Position numbers and translations under genes: made by a program
From: Desmodus rotundus
Taxonomy: Eukaryota > Chordata > Mammalia > Chiroptera > Phyllostomidae
NCBI RefSeq assembly: GCF_022682495.2
Contig: NC_071399.1
Coordinates: forward strand, 3,825,342 to 3,889,341
Length of the DNA: 64,000 nt
Direction of reading: 5' to 3'
Notes under the pieces: generated by a model
Seen by the model: the letters and a program-made list of their open reading frames with translations, nothing else
Database searches by the model: none
Told to the model about the DNA's origin: nothing
Shown here: positions 38,988 through 51,095 of the stretch, in pieces
How the letters are laid out: each line of letters starts with the position of its first letter
How positions within the stretch are numbered: the stretch's first letter is position 1

Positions 38988-39190
38988 AAAACGAAACAAA
39001 ACAAACTCATAGTACAAATTAGTGGTTACCAGAAGGGAGGGGAGTTGGAGAGGAGGCAAAACGCGTGAAGGGAGTCTGCCGTCTGGACCTGGGTGGAGCT
39101 ACATCTGTAAAGGTTTTGCTTTGTAGTGATACAGGTGTTGCATTATAATGCTATATACCTAAAACTTATATAATAAAAATTTTTAAGTAA

Positions 39191-39760
39191 AAAAAAATAA
39201 AATGGTTCAAATGGTGAATTTAAGTTGTGTGAATTTTATATCAAGTTAAAAAAATACTCTGCTTAGCAGAACACCCTTTGCTCTGGGCGTCCCACTTGTT
39301 TTCCAGGCCCAAGGCCCTCACAGCTGCCTCCCCTGAGTAGTTTGCATTCTCCTCCTCATGACTTTTGAGAAGCAAACTGCTTTTCCAAACATCGTTCTGT
39401 TAAATTCAGTGAAGGAAGAGTTTTCTGTTTTGCTTTGATTCACTTTGCAGGTACACATTGAGAAGATGAAATAGATTTGAATAATCCCGAGCCAATTACT
39501 GTAACACGATGGCCTGGTTGGCGAGTAGGAGCAGGGAAATAACACTAAATCTGGACCCCGAAAACTGCCCTTTGTGATTGCTCCCAGACTAGCTACTTAT
39601 GGACCGCAGCTTCGTCAAGCTTCTCTCTCTCCAGGAAAGATATCTTCCCCATCTTCTGATGAAAGCACTCCACCTGACAAATGTCCAGGAGAGACGCATG
39701 CCTGAGCCTTCTCCCAGACACCTTCCTTCCCGCAAGGTCGGTGGGACCTGGTCAACCTCG
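39191..39760. other. intergenic, nothing recognised
   Basis: No repeat or exon was recognised. Overlapping short frames on both strands at 39589-39836 are not gene-like. Confidence 0.5.
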
Positions 39761-39958
39761 CAGGGGTGTCCAACCCGCAGCCCACGGGCCACATGTGGCC
39801 CAGGACGGCTATGAATGCAGCCCAACACAAAATCATAAATTAATCTAAAACCATTTCTTGCTCATCAGTTTTTGTTGGTGTTTGTGAATTTAATGCATGG
39901 CCTAAGTCAACTCTTCTTCCAGTGTGGCCCAGAGAGGCCAAAAGTTTGGCCACCCCTG
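39761..39958. mobile_element. hAT-type non-autonomous DNA transposon (MITE)
   Basis: This compact 198-bp element starts caggggtgtccaa and ends ttggccacccctg. These are terminal inverted repeats with one mismatch over 13 bp. Near the ends are subterminal gtggcccaggacgg-like and gtgtggcccagag motifs. It resembles the Charlie12-derived MER30 family as I remember it; the family name is uncertain. There is no coding capacity. A clean 8-bp target duplication is not visible on the immediate flanks. Confidence 0.8.
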
Positions 39959-41394
39959 CCAGTAGCTCTGCACAAAAGCTACGTTCCAAAGCGATGCTCG
40001 CTTGAGTCTTAGCCAACAGATACCATCTGTTGGGCGTCCTCCAGGGGTTTTATCTGGAAGACTCCCAGGGGACGAGATCCCACGTTCACTGAGCTGACTC
40101 TGCTCAACTCTCTTCTACCGGCACAGATTGCTGGGTTTGCCTTCCCTTTCTCATCTCCATTTCTCTGCCCTTTTTATCTCTCATAGGCCAAAATAGTCTG
40201 CTGATGCTTTTCTGTAGTGAGACACAGTTGTCACTAATTAAAGTGGAATTCTATTAGTGCTGTAGATTCCTGATATATTTTCTCAAGAGTTAGAAAAAGT
40301 AATGATTATAAAAATTAGTGTAAAATATTGCTTTCACCATATATGTAAACTTTTCTCTTTACAGTGGTTTCTTTTACTCCCCCTGCCATCCTCTCAAAAT
40401 GCATGTGTATTTTAGCTCCCACAAGGAAATGTATTGAGACATTAAGAAACAGTTTACATTTTATGAAATTTTGAACTTGGACTTACTATTTTGTTACCAA
40501 GAAAAATATAATGTAAATGTAAACTCCTTTTAAAAATTATTTTATAAAGACAGAAATAACTGATTTAAAATTCAATTTATATTATAGTAATAAAAATGAC
40601 AAAGTTAAATGTCATATGAATATGTAGGGATAGCATGTACTCTTAAGCAATTAATGAGCTGTTTGGGAAATGAATAGCATTTTTAGATTAAATAATCTGT
40701 TTTGGAACTAGTTCAATATTATCTCTTGATACCTGAAGCGGAAGGGCCCCAGAATATTGCTGAAATTATCTGGGGACTAGACTTCTGCTTAATATTAAAC
40801 AGTCAGTAATAAAAATTTATTCTTTTGAAAATTCTCTGTATATATTCACATTTAAAGGAACCACATTGCATAGTTTATTACTAATATTCTATACATACTA
40901 CTCTGGTTACAGTAATATCCCAGTAAACAGTTATGTACAAATTCAGAAAGAGCAAGATTTATGTAGACTATTCTAAATTATATTCTACTGGCTCCTCACT
41001 AAACACCACACTCCCGATTACTTCTGTCTAAATTATCTACATCGTCCTTCGTCTGAATTTCTCAACCTCGCTGCTTGCGTGCATCGTGATAGTGAAATGA
41101 CCTCCGTGGAAGGAAGACAGTGTGAGTGCGTATGTGTGGGTGGAGTTTTCCTTGCTTCTGATTGTCGATTTTGCTAGCCAAGGCCTTAGAGAAGTATTTT
41201 ACAACAGTGAAAATATGTGCAAATATTCTCTTTCTTCAACATGTTTGTAAACTTTCTCAGTTACTTCCTAGGATAATGTTGCTGACTTCCACTGATAACT
41301 GTAGTTGTAACTGGCTTCACCAATTGGTAATTGGCTCAACTGTATTTTCTAAGCACCCCTAGAAAACACAGAGTGATTAAAGAGTGATTTCTAA
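39959..41394. other. intergenic, nothing recognised
   Basis: AT-rich unique-looking DNA with no recognisable repeat or exon. Confidence 0.5.
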
Positions 41395-41520
41395 GGGTTT
41401 AATTTTTTACAGCAAGTCAGAGGAGTCACCAGACTGTAAGCTACTTACGAATGTCTTAGACATCTCCTATTCTCTTTATTGCCCACAGTGGGCAGTCGAC
41501 ATTTGCTGAAGAGAAGGTAA
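41395..41520 (-). mobile_element. possible L2 LINE 3'-end relic
   Basis: The plus strand reads agactgtaagctacttacga, then ttctctttattgcccacag. These correspond to the reverse complement of the L2 3' end in the right order. Confidence 0.5.
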
Positions 41521-42640
41521 GCCTTTTATAATCGCCACTCACTGTATGTTCTGCATAAATGGGTTTTTACATTTTAGAACCACTGAAGATAGTGTTCAAA
41601 ACAACCGTCTACCTGTGTATCACACAGAGTTAGGCATGTTGCTACTCAAAGGTTATCTCAGTGACTGCCCCCAGCTGGGCCCCAAATTCACCCCACTGGT
41701 GCCAGCACTGCTCGCAGCCCACCGGGCCTCCCCGGAGGAAAGGGGAATTCTGTTCTGTCTGGTGCTGCGCTGTAAACACACTCCTGTTTATTATGTCCAC
41801 TAATGAGAAACAGGCTTGCTGGAAACGTGTCTCCGAGGATGTCTTTAGAAAATAAAGCTCCCTAGATAAATTGAAAAGATAATATTCAGTAACACGTAAG
41901 CAAAACATAATATCGAGCTGAAAAGAAGACACAGCAGATAGAACATTTACTTGGATGTATCAGCTCGGGCTTGGGACTGAGATTTTTGTATATCTGTAGT
42001 CATTGTGCCTCTCTTCTCCCCTGGCAGTTAGTTTTCGGATTTCTGGGCCCTCCCTCCCATCCCCAACTTTGCTCGCCCGCTGGCAGTTCTGTGGTCTTGT
42101 TATCTCTCTGGGATCTGCCAGGCTGTCTCTCCCTCTCTCTCTCCTGTTTTAAAGCATCTAAGAGTTTATAGTCCTTTAATCTTATGGCTCTCCTGTGGAT
42201 CTTCTCAGATAGCTTCCGTGTCTGCTTCAGATCCTTTAATTTGAAAAGCACTGACTTTTCAGTTAACAGTCTTCACGAATGGAAAGTTTTGCCAGGTTAT
42301 GTCACACCGAGCATTGATTTTTTTTTCTTCCTTCGGAAAATACTTTCATCCAAAATATAGAATTTGTCACGTACAATAAACTATATGATGATACACAACT
42401 GACAAGACTTGCTTATTTTTCTGTGGCTTCTCATCAAACTCATCCTGTCCTGAATCTCTCTTCTCTATAATCTGCTACTCCTTTGAAAGACACGAATCCC
42501 TCATGGGTCACTAGTGTATGTGTATGAGCACCTGGAGCTGCGATTTCAAACACACTTACTCGTGCATTCTAACTGTTTCTGTGGTCCGGTCCTTGCTATC
42601 ACTCGCCATCCCACTCCCACTGCATATGAATAGGTCCTTG
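41521..42640. other. intergenic, nothing recognised
   Basis: Contains a pyrimidine-rich stretch at 42115-42145 (ctgtctctccctctctctct). Overlapping short frames on both strands are not convincing. Confidence 0.5.
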
Positions 42641-43020
42641 ATCTGAACTGAATTGTGTCCCCAGCAATTTCACATGTTGAATCTCGAATTCCCAACATGA
42701 CTCTGCCCGGAGGTAGGACCTTTAAAAGGGTAATTAAGTTTAAATGAGCCATAAGGCCATATTGGTCTCACAAAATATGACGAGTGCACTATAATGAGGA
42801 AAAGCCACCGGGATGCACATGTCCAAAGGAAAGATCGTGCAAGAACACCGTGAGAACACAGCCATCTGCAAGCCAAGAGATGAGGCCTCGAGAGGAACTG
42901 AACCTGCAGATACCTCGATCTCGGACTTGCAGCTTCCAGGGCTGTGAGAAAATACATTTCTGTTTAAGCTGCCCGGTCTGTGGTATTTTGTTACGGCAGC
43001 TCCAGCAAAGTAACACAGTG
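42641..43020 (+). mobile_element. solo LTR of an ERVL-MaLR element (MLT1/MST type)
   Basis: The order matches a MaLR LTR: ctgaattgtgtccccagcaa at the start, aatttcacatgttgaatctc, ggtaattaagtttaaatgag, agaacacagccatctgcaag, tgtgagaaaatacatttctg, then gcccggtctgtggtattttg and cagctccagcaaagtaacac at the end. It is about 380 bp, with no internal retroviral sequence on either side. It is an ancient non-coding LTR relic; open frames across it are incidental. Confidence 0.82.
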
Positions 43021-43306
43021 CTCATAGTTTATCATCAAGGACATTGAAATTGTTATTCATTTCTCTCTCTTTTGGGAGGGAACCTCTAGTTCCTTGGGCT
43101 CATGTTTTGATGAGGTGACTTCCCATTGAGGAGCGCAGCTGGCTGCATATTGTCTGATTACCAAATCTTCATCTCTTATTACCGTTTCCGGGAGCGGCTC
43201 AGGGCATTCGGAACAAGTTCACTCTGGGCATAGATTCAAGCTCCTCCTGTGTATTTTATCACAGTGTCTTTTGTTGACCCAGGAATTATATTTCATTTCT
43301 AATTAC

Positions 43307-43541
43307 TTTTTTAATCCTCACCTGAGGATGTGTTTATTGATTTTAGAGAAAGAGGGAGACAGAGAGAGAGAAAGAAACATTGATGTAAAAGAGAAACATA
43401 AATCGGGTGCCTCCCATACATGCCCTGACATGGAATCAAACCTGCAACCTAGGTGTGTGCCCTGACCAGAGATCGAACGCACAACCTTTTTTGATGTACA
43501 GGACGATGCTCCAACGACCTGAGTCACCCGGCCAGGGCAGA
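43307..43541 (-). mobile_element. bat tRNA-derived SINE (Ves type)
   Basis: The plus strand begins ttttaatcctcacctgagga and gtttattgattttagagaaa. It passes through a purine-rich gagagag stretch and two repeated gatcgaacgcacaacc / gaatcaaacctgcaacc motifs, and ends cacccggccagggc, the reverse complement of the tRNA-like head. The B box lies in the gatcgaac motif. A short direct repeat aattac flanks it (43301-43306 and 43542-43547). This SINE type is a marker of bat genomes. Confidence 0.88.
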
Positions 43542-43547
43542 AATTAC

Positions 43548-46500
43548 ATTTTAAAAACCATTTGTATATGGTTGTCTCATATACCTTGGTCCTCAAAACA
43601 AATCTGTAAGACACATCATGTGGGAGTGATATATGGTGAGTGATTTGCCCCGTGTCTGACACACAGTGAGCGGCAGAAACTGCCTGGATGTGCAGTACTT
43701 CCGACTGAAAGCTCAGCGCCCTCCACTCCATCACGTGTGAGAATGACCCGTCCGATTACACCCGTTTGCTACGCATAGTGGAGTTGTGGCAGGCACACCG
43801 CTAATTTATTTGAATTAAACTGCAGGAGAAGGCCCAAGGTAGAAATCGTGTAAATTAAACATAGACGACTGTGTCAGACATCTTACCGAACAGGCACAGG
43901 CCCCAGGTGAGTGGTCAGCGAAGCTTGAAAGAGTTTGGTGAATCCTATGAACAAAAGGTTTGCATCATTTCAAGGGTTTCAGCCATCGATAAACAATTAA
44001 AATATGTTGTTCAACCTTAAGTAAGTGAATGGTGATGAAGAAACCGAATGAATTAATTTAGGGCTATAGAGAATCATTGATTAAGGAAAAGATATTCTGA
44101 TATGTAACTGGTCAAGTGGCCTATCATTCTCTCATTATAAATTTCCCTTGGGAAAGATTTTACTGTATTTCCAGCTTGTCTCCCATTTCTTGGCTAGCCA
44201 GTTTTTATATGTCATAACTAAATTGAAAGGAAATGAAATGTTTGTATGTTTAGTCTGTTTGTATTTGGTTCAGCTCTCTTTATTTGTATTTTTAGCCAGG
44301 AAAAAAAAAGTTGTCATCTTCCAATTTCTTTTTGTGCTTGTGATGTCTTTTCTGGGTATATTTTATTTCCTATGCCTGAGTAAGTTTCCTAATGAACTAG
44401 TCAACTAATAATTATGTATTTTCTATCTCAGCTATAAATATGAGCAGGATGATGGAAGTGCCTATTAATACTAATGAAATGGTTTCACAGTATATACTAA
44501 TTTTGTGGTATTATAAATAGAATTATTACTAAGTAAGAAAAGTTTCTATATTGATGATAAGTATTTATATAAGTATCCAAAAGTGGCCATGAATACATTA
44601 TATTAGAGGTACTGAAGCACTTTTTGGGGAATATGAAGCATTTGTAGAAAACATTAGAGATATAAGTTGATCCAGTTGTTGGAAAAGGAGTCAAAGGAAA
44701 ATTTTGCTAAGAGTAGTGTTGATACCATTATATTGTTTATGCAGAGATTGCTTTCAATGATTTGTGACTCAAGTAATTTTGCCAGCAATTAGAAAAATTC
44801 CACTGAATCTCAGGAATGATGTCATTTTAGAAGCTTTAATCATCGATATAAGTAGAGGATTGTTTATCTTCATTTCAAACCCCCTGTAGGATTTTCATGC
44901 TAAAAGTACCTAGGTGTTATATTTTTAGGCCAACATGATAAGTATATTGCAAATAGTTTTAAATAAGATCAAAAATAGAATCTAAATTATCGACTTCTTC
45001 ACTGTTCTATTTAATAGTTCTCTCAGATAAATTCAGTTTTATGTTAACATGGCATAGTGTCTAATTGTAACTTTCTATTCTATCAATAAAAAAGGAAAGT
45101 AGGCATAATGTACTTGGCGTCTTTTAAAATGTATAATGTCTTTCTAAATATTGGTCACTATGTTACAATCTTAACAGCTTTATTCTCTGAGTGACCAAAA
45201 TTTGATAGTGAATCCCTAGACATGGTCAATTAAAATTGTTTTTATAATCATTAAATCAAATTTATGGATAAAATAGATAATTTCTTGCCAAATCTTCAAT
45301 TAATTTGACTACAGAGTAAATTTTTGTGATGAATGTTTATCTTATAATAGGCTTCCCATTAACTGAGGATGGCAGCAAAGGAGTACAAATTTTACTAATT
45401 TTTAAGACCCATTTTTTTTAGAACTTAAGGCATGAATTATTCCCAAGTTTCATTGAAGACAGTCACAATATGTCATTTATTTCCAGTTGAAAGCATTCCA
45501 CTAGGATTACTGTGTGTTTCTTTGTTTGTGGTATAATTATGGGAAGTTCACCTAAGGGTAGTGTGGTAAGTGTAGAAATTTTGGCTCGTTGCAATACATG
45601 GGGGCTACATTTGGCCTCCCAGAAAAGGACTACTTGGTCCAAGAGTTTTAGCACGCAGCATCTGGCATTTGGGATAACATCGTGTTTTTCTGAAAGCCCT
45701 GGTTGAAGTTCTGGCTGAGTAGCATCCAGATCATTTGCAGTCCTTCTGCCAGCATTTCTTGTCCAGGCTGCAGGACACTGCCCTCGTGCCCAGGGCGTCC
45801 AGTTAGTACCTGCGAATAACCTGCACCCCACTGTGGGCTTGAGAAAGGGAGGCCTCTGTAGGGTGGGAATAGATGTGAACACAAACTACAACTAATTAAC
45901 AGTCCATATGGATTGCCATGAAAATAATTTCAAACCAAGTCTAACATCAAAGTTTCAGCGCCAGAGCAACCTCTCATTAGCAGCTTTAGTTAATTTGAGA
46001 TTAGATAAGTTAAGGCAAGAATATGAGCTTTCCTTTTATTGAATATGTTAAATTCCAAAATGTGGAAAAATAACCGTCCCTGTGGTTCTGTGATGGGTGG
46101 TCACAATGGAAAACTATTCAAAAGTATTTAAAATACTGATTCAGGAATGGGTAATCATCGAAAGCCTTTATTTTTAGTGTCCCTTGGTGAATCAAATTTT
46201 CTCACTATTCTTAAAGAATATCTGTGCATCTTTAAGTTAGGTTCAATGACAGAACAACAAAAAAGGTTTCTGGATCAAGCCAGGTCCGGGTTTAAATTCT
46301 GTGTCCCTGATTGTATTAACCAGTCTAGATGTCAAATTCCTCTTCCTGATGTTCAGTTATTACAGGTTCACTCTCCCTTATTCACAATACTGAAACCTGA
46401 GAACCACTGATATTTTTTTCTTATTTGGCTGCAAAATCTATTCTGACCCATACCCCTCATCAGCACACCTGACCAGAACTGACATGAATTTATTTATAGC

Positions 46501-48982
46501 CTTTCCTTATTTCATCCTCTGCAGTTATTTATACATTTCACCGAGGAAGTATTAATGTCACTTGCAGGGTGATACCCCAGGCCCTAAAACTTGAAGATTC
46601 ACGAATTCTGAGACATATTCAGCCCAAGGGATTTCGTACAGGTGTTATGGGCCTGTGAGACCAGCGACAAGTGTTGATGGGCAGCGTCAGAAAGCAATGA
46701 ATGTTGATTAATAGTGCCTGGCACAAAGCAGGCAGCTACAAACACTTTTCCCTTGTTTTTTTCACAGAGAAATGTCCTCTGTAAAATTATATTGCCATTC
46801 GATGAGTTATTTCCCTCCTTAACCTCCCCAAATAAAAGGGTGATTGATGACATCATTAAAAAGGATAATTTGGGTTCAGATCTGTAAGATGTAATAAACA
46901 AACTGCAATCACTGATTTTGAAATGATCCCACAACAATATTACAGTTCTTTAAAGGCAGTGCCTGACCCCCTGGGCATTTGGGGTGTGCAAAGGGATGCG
47001 AACAACACGGAATGGAAGACCACCAGGAACACGAAGTGCTGAAGTTCACTCCAATAAGAGCAGTGGATGGTTAGATAATGGAGGAAGTTGTCTAGAAGGA
47101 AAGCCTAAAGGTTTCAAATGTTCGTCTGACTTAAAAAATGGGTGAAGGGAATGGGCTCAGGGGCACATCCAAACAAGGTCAATGAGAGAACTACTTAACA
47201 CCGTATTAGAGTGAATAACCTTAAAGACATGTTATTCTTATCCATCAATCAATGTGATAATAATACCAATTGATTTCTGCTTTAAGATTGACAATTTTTG
47301 GAGTGTATCTTGGCGAATGAGGTTTGTTTGTTTGTTTGTTTAAATGGGACTCTCAGTGCTGTTTACTGAGCCGGGACCAGTTGTGTAAAGACCCAGAGTG
47401 AAGCAGCGAGCCATTTGCCACGTGGGTGGAGTGAGTGCTCCTTCCCGATGTTGGGGGAAGAAGTGAAAAATACACAAAGAGAAACTTGGGAGAGAAATTC
47501 AAAAACTGTTTTCTGCCAGTTCTTTATTCCCAGATACACTGTGGCAAATAGCAATCATGTCAGTACAATTAGTGTTCGGACAATGAACAATCACGATCAC
47601 TGGAACATCAATATGGAAAAATTCGTACTGACCAATGGGGCATGTGGGCTTGTTCTCGCTCTCCATGGACAAGATGAAATACTACACTTCACACATGAGA
47701 TTTTCACTGAAGATGTTTTAGCATTTAAAAGATCTCTCTTTTTTCAAAGAACATGGACTTGAACAAATAATCCAACTATAATTAAAGGGGTATTAACAAG
47801 TTTTAGTGGAGTGAAAATCTGAAAATAGCATTTTATGCCACAGAGAAAAGACGTCGTAACATGTCCTTCATTTCCCTTTACAGAATCTCAGGAAAGTCTC
47901 ACTGTGTCACTGCAGAGAGTCGAGAAGCGTCAGGCCTGTTCTAACAAGAGAATGAAGTCGGATGCTGGTGGGAGCGAAACTACACCAGAGGACGTTAGTC
48001 TAACCAAAAAGGGATTAAAAGTTTTCATTAATACCCATCAGATCTTTAACTTGGTGGCTCTTGGACTCCTAAACAGCTTCCCTATATTCTGCTAGGAATG
48101 TCTTAATGTGTACTTTAAGAAATATCATGCTCTATTAGTGCGACAGGTAGTTTTCCGTGTCATCTTGTCTGGGCTATCGTACCCAGTGATTTAAAACGCC
48201 ATTCTAGGTGTTGCTAGGAAGGTGTTCTGTCCACGTGGTTGACATCTACACTCAGGTGACTTTAGGTAAAAGGGTTGACTCCAGTGAATTTGGGTGGATC
48301 TCATCCAACTAGCTGGGGGCTTTGAGAGGGAAAACGGATTTTCTGCGGGAACAGAAATTCTGCCTCTGTACTGAAAAACTAACTCTTGCCGGAGTTTCCA
48401 GCCTGCCACCCAGCCCTGCACACTTCAGTTTTACAAACCCTCCCTGTCACCTGAGCTAATGCCTTCGTTCCGTTTCTCTGGAGAACCCTGACCCATGTCA
48501 CCTCCGATCACCATCGATCACTTCGTTTTATTTTATATTTAGGAAACATATAGACAGAAATCAGAGTAAATTTGAAATGCCTGTCAGTAGAGCCATTCTC
48601 AGTCTTTTGTGATTAATACCTTAAAACTGTACTGAGAAAACTGGAACCTACATAAAAAGAAGGCAGATGTGTTAGTCATTCTGCCTGACCACTGAATGAG
48701 ATAACTGAGGACTTGATCGATCAAAACCTACCTTTTGAATACATCGGAAAATTTTTCAATGGTGACGAAAATTGGGAACTCAAGTTCCTGGCTGTATGGA
48801 TGTAATGCCAAGCATCAGCAAGAAAATGCAAGAGTGTGGGTACATTGCATCGCACTGACCCAGCATCCCAGTAATATAAACCTTGCTATAAGTAGTTAAA
48901 GCAAATTAAACAGAAATGTATTTTTACCAGTAGTTAGTCTAGTTTCCAAAAGTCCTCTTATTCAACTTTTCTGTTTTTTTAA
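43548..48982. other. intergenic, nothing firmly recognised
   Basis: Long AT-rich stretch. A (gttt)n run lies at about 47323-47341. Open frames of 139 codons (45463-45882, minus) and 115 codons (47415-47762, plus) match no family I know and lack convincing splice or codon evidence. No repeat could be named with confidence. Confidence 0.5.
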
Positions 48983-49090
48983 AACTAAATTAAATTAAAA
49001 TTTTATTGTATTTTTCCATTACCATTGATCCCCTTATATCCTCTTTTACCTCCACCCCACTTCCACCCCCACCATCACCACACTTAACTG
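48983..49090 (-). mobile_element. bat L1 3' tail, 5'-truncated
   Basis: The plus strand reads ttttattgtatttttccatt and accattgatccccttatatc, then a C-rich ccacttccacccccaccatc stretch. It is the same tail as at 28011 and 62555. Confidence 0.7.
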
Positions 49091-49217
49091 TTCTTCAGTA
49101 CAGATCAGGAAACAACATACAGGCCGCCTGCCTTGCCGTTGCTCTGCATGGGATCACGAGAGAAAGTGTTGAAAGGAAGGAGGCCCAGGACTGAATTCTA
49201 GGTGCTATTTTCATTTG

Positions 49218-49360
49218 AGTGAACCAATGAGTCAATTAATTACTTTCAGACTCAGTTTCCTCCTCTACAAAATAGGAATAAGGCACCTACCACACGGTAT
49301 GGTTCGGAGGACTGATGAGATAAAAGGAATAAAGAGAACTTAATAATGGTAGCTCTTACT
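49218..49360 (-). mobile_element. MIR SINE relic
   Basis: The plus strand has the reverse MIR core: cagactcagtttcctcctct, acaaaataggaataaggcac, then actgatgagataaaagga. Confidence 0.7.
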
Positions 49361-50571
49361 CTCGTTTCTCGCTCTAGATTTGCCCATTTCACAACACCAG
49401 TGTGGAAGGTCAGCACAAGGCAGGGCAGTGAGCACCCTGGGAGCACCCATCACCGGAGGAGCTCGAGCAAGTCCCTGCCGTCTGTGAGCCACAGTGCCTA
49501 AGCTGAGCTTCTTGCCCTCTTCCGGCCCATTCTTCCTTGAACTCGGTCTATTTGCATGAGATTTTGCTTGAGTACAGACTTTCCCTGTTCAACTTTTGAT
49601 CCCCCGAACAGGCTTTGGTATCTGAGCTCCATTCTCCTGGGTTGGACCTTTCTCCTGCCCCTCGTTTTGCTTCATTCCTTCATTGTTACTCTTTTTCCTG
49701 ATGCAGTGCAGCTAAAATGTAGCTCAAGATGCAACACGTTTTCAAGTAAATTTTCATTCAAGATTACAAAATTAAACCTTATAGTCATAATGTATCTTTG
49801 TTTTATACTTCATTATTTAAAAAAACAGATTTTTGCTATTTACACTAAGTGGGAAATCAACATGAGCTAAACAGAAATCACGTGTGTGTAGTGAGGAGCA
49901 GCGTGTGTTCGCTGTAAGGCTTGCAGTGGTCAAGTACTGTGTAGGCACAGCTGTTCCAATGCGTGGTGTGTAAGGGACACAGACATGGGGAATATATGCC
50001 GCAGCATCACCCTTATTAATAGCTACAAGGCAACATCATTAATCATTTCAACACTGACAGTATTTCCTTTTTTCCTTACAAATGTCTTCTTAACGGTGAG
50101 CTCGGTATGGCTAAAATAGTACTAATAAGCAATATATCTTTGATATGCAGCATCTAAGAGATTTGTGATTCTTCGTCATTCCCTGCTTATCCTTTATTCT
50201 TATATATTCTTCTAGCATTGTTATTTTTAGTAGTAGTAGTCTGCAAATTCAGCCTGATTAGATGAAAACGTTCCCACCCACCTAGTCTTCATATTTCTAT
50301 TTGTCACACTAGCCAAATTAGTGCAAAAAGTAAAATTTTCCTTTGGTAAAGGTATTTCAAATCTTAAGCCAAAAATATTACATTAAGTACCAAACCTTTA
50401 GCATTAAATCTTTAATGTGAAGTTTCTCATTTTAACAAAAAGAGTCACCCAAAATTTCATTATAAAGGAAAATAAAAAATACGGACAGTAATGTGTAATA
50501 AAACATAGCAACATAGCTGAAATCATGATCTGATTATTAAAATTCATTGAAGAGATCACATTTTTAGGGCC

Positions 50572-50572
<1 letters not shown>
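49361..50572. other. intergenic, nothing recognised
   Basis: No exon, RNA gene or nameable repeat was seen. Confidence 0.5.

Positions 50573-50616
<44 letters not shown>
50573..50616. repeat. (TG)22 microsatellite
   Basis: Uninterrupted tg units for 44 bp. Such pure runs are usually highly polymorphic. Confidence 0.98.
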
Positions 50617-50619
<3 letters not shown>

Positions 50620-50825
50620 TGCTATTAGGGCCTTTGGTCTCCAGGCAATAGGTTACTGTCAGGTTTGTGAGTTGGGGTTTTGATGGTATTAGAACAATCA
50701 TGGCCAGGGTTCAAGACTAATTGAATTGTATCCTGCCCATTATTGTTCTTCCCAGAGGCTTCCCCTGGAAGTTAGAGAATATAGAACATATATAACACCA
50801 GGGACATAAGGTTTCTAAAAATAAT

Positions 50826-50900
50826 TGTGTATATATATATATACACACATATATACACATATATATTCTCTTATACAAATATATGTACATACATGTGTAT
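50826..50900. repeat. (TA/CA) microsatellite
   Basis: Alternating tatata, cacata and tgtaca units; imperfect. Confidence 0.9.
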
Positions 50901-51043
50901 ATTTAACCCCTTCAAGACACAATCCGCAGAAATGAAAACTATAACTAAAACTAAACATAATGTACCCCTTTTCAGATGTGAGAAAGTGATTGCTGATGAA
51001 CCATTTTGCCTGGCTTGCTCTTGCTAGGATACTGCCGTTAAAA

Positions 51044-51095
51044 TACTACTACTCCTACTACTACTCATAATCATCATCATCATCATCATCATCAT
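51044..51095. repeat. compound trinucleotide repeat (CTA)n-(TCA)n
   Basis: About eight imperfect cta units (with one ctc interruption and a tcataa break) run into nine consecutive tca units. It lies directly 5' of the HAL1/L1-type element. Confidence 0.95.

Larger units (their letters stand above)
35560..39190 (+). mobile_element. L1M element, composite with internal deletion and nested L1
   Basis: The order is an ORF1 leader (aatgtccagttttcacaaaa at about 35652), ORF1 body (gacctgtgagacaccctcaa near 36180; aagagagaatcttgaaaaca near 36325; gtagacctgccctacaaaaa near 36598), the inter-ORF spacer with aatccccagggtaatcac, and the ORF2 start to about 37830. It then jumps to 3' UTR text at about 37950-38507. 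A younger L1 3' end (38519-38987) interrupts it, and the old 3' UTR resumes at about 38995-39190 (actcatagtacaaattagtg ... ctaaaacttatataataaaa). Most of ORF2, including the reverse transcriptase region, is absent. Frames are broken, so the copy is inactive. Confidence 0.82.

Noticed and set aside
45463..45882. 139-codon minus-strand frame
   Set aside because: No recognised homology or exon structure. It could be a processed-pseudogene remnant, but I cannot name a parent.
51044..51095. Direct repeats that could suggest a CRISPR-like array
   Set aside because: These are simple trinucleotide microsatellites without spacers, in a mammalian genome.
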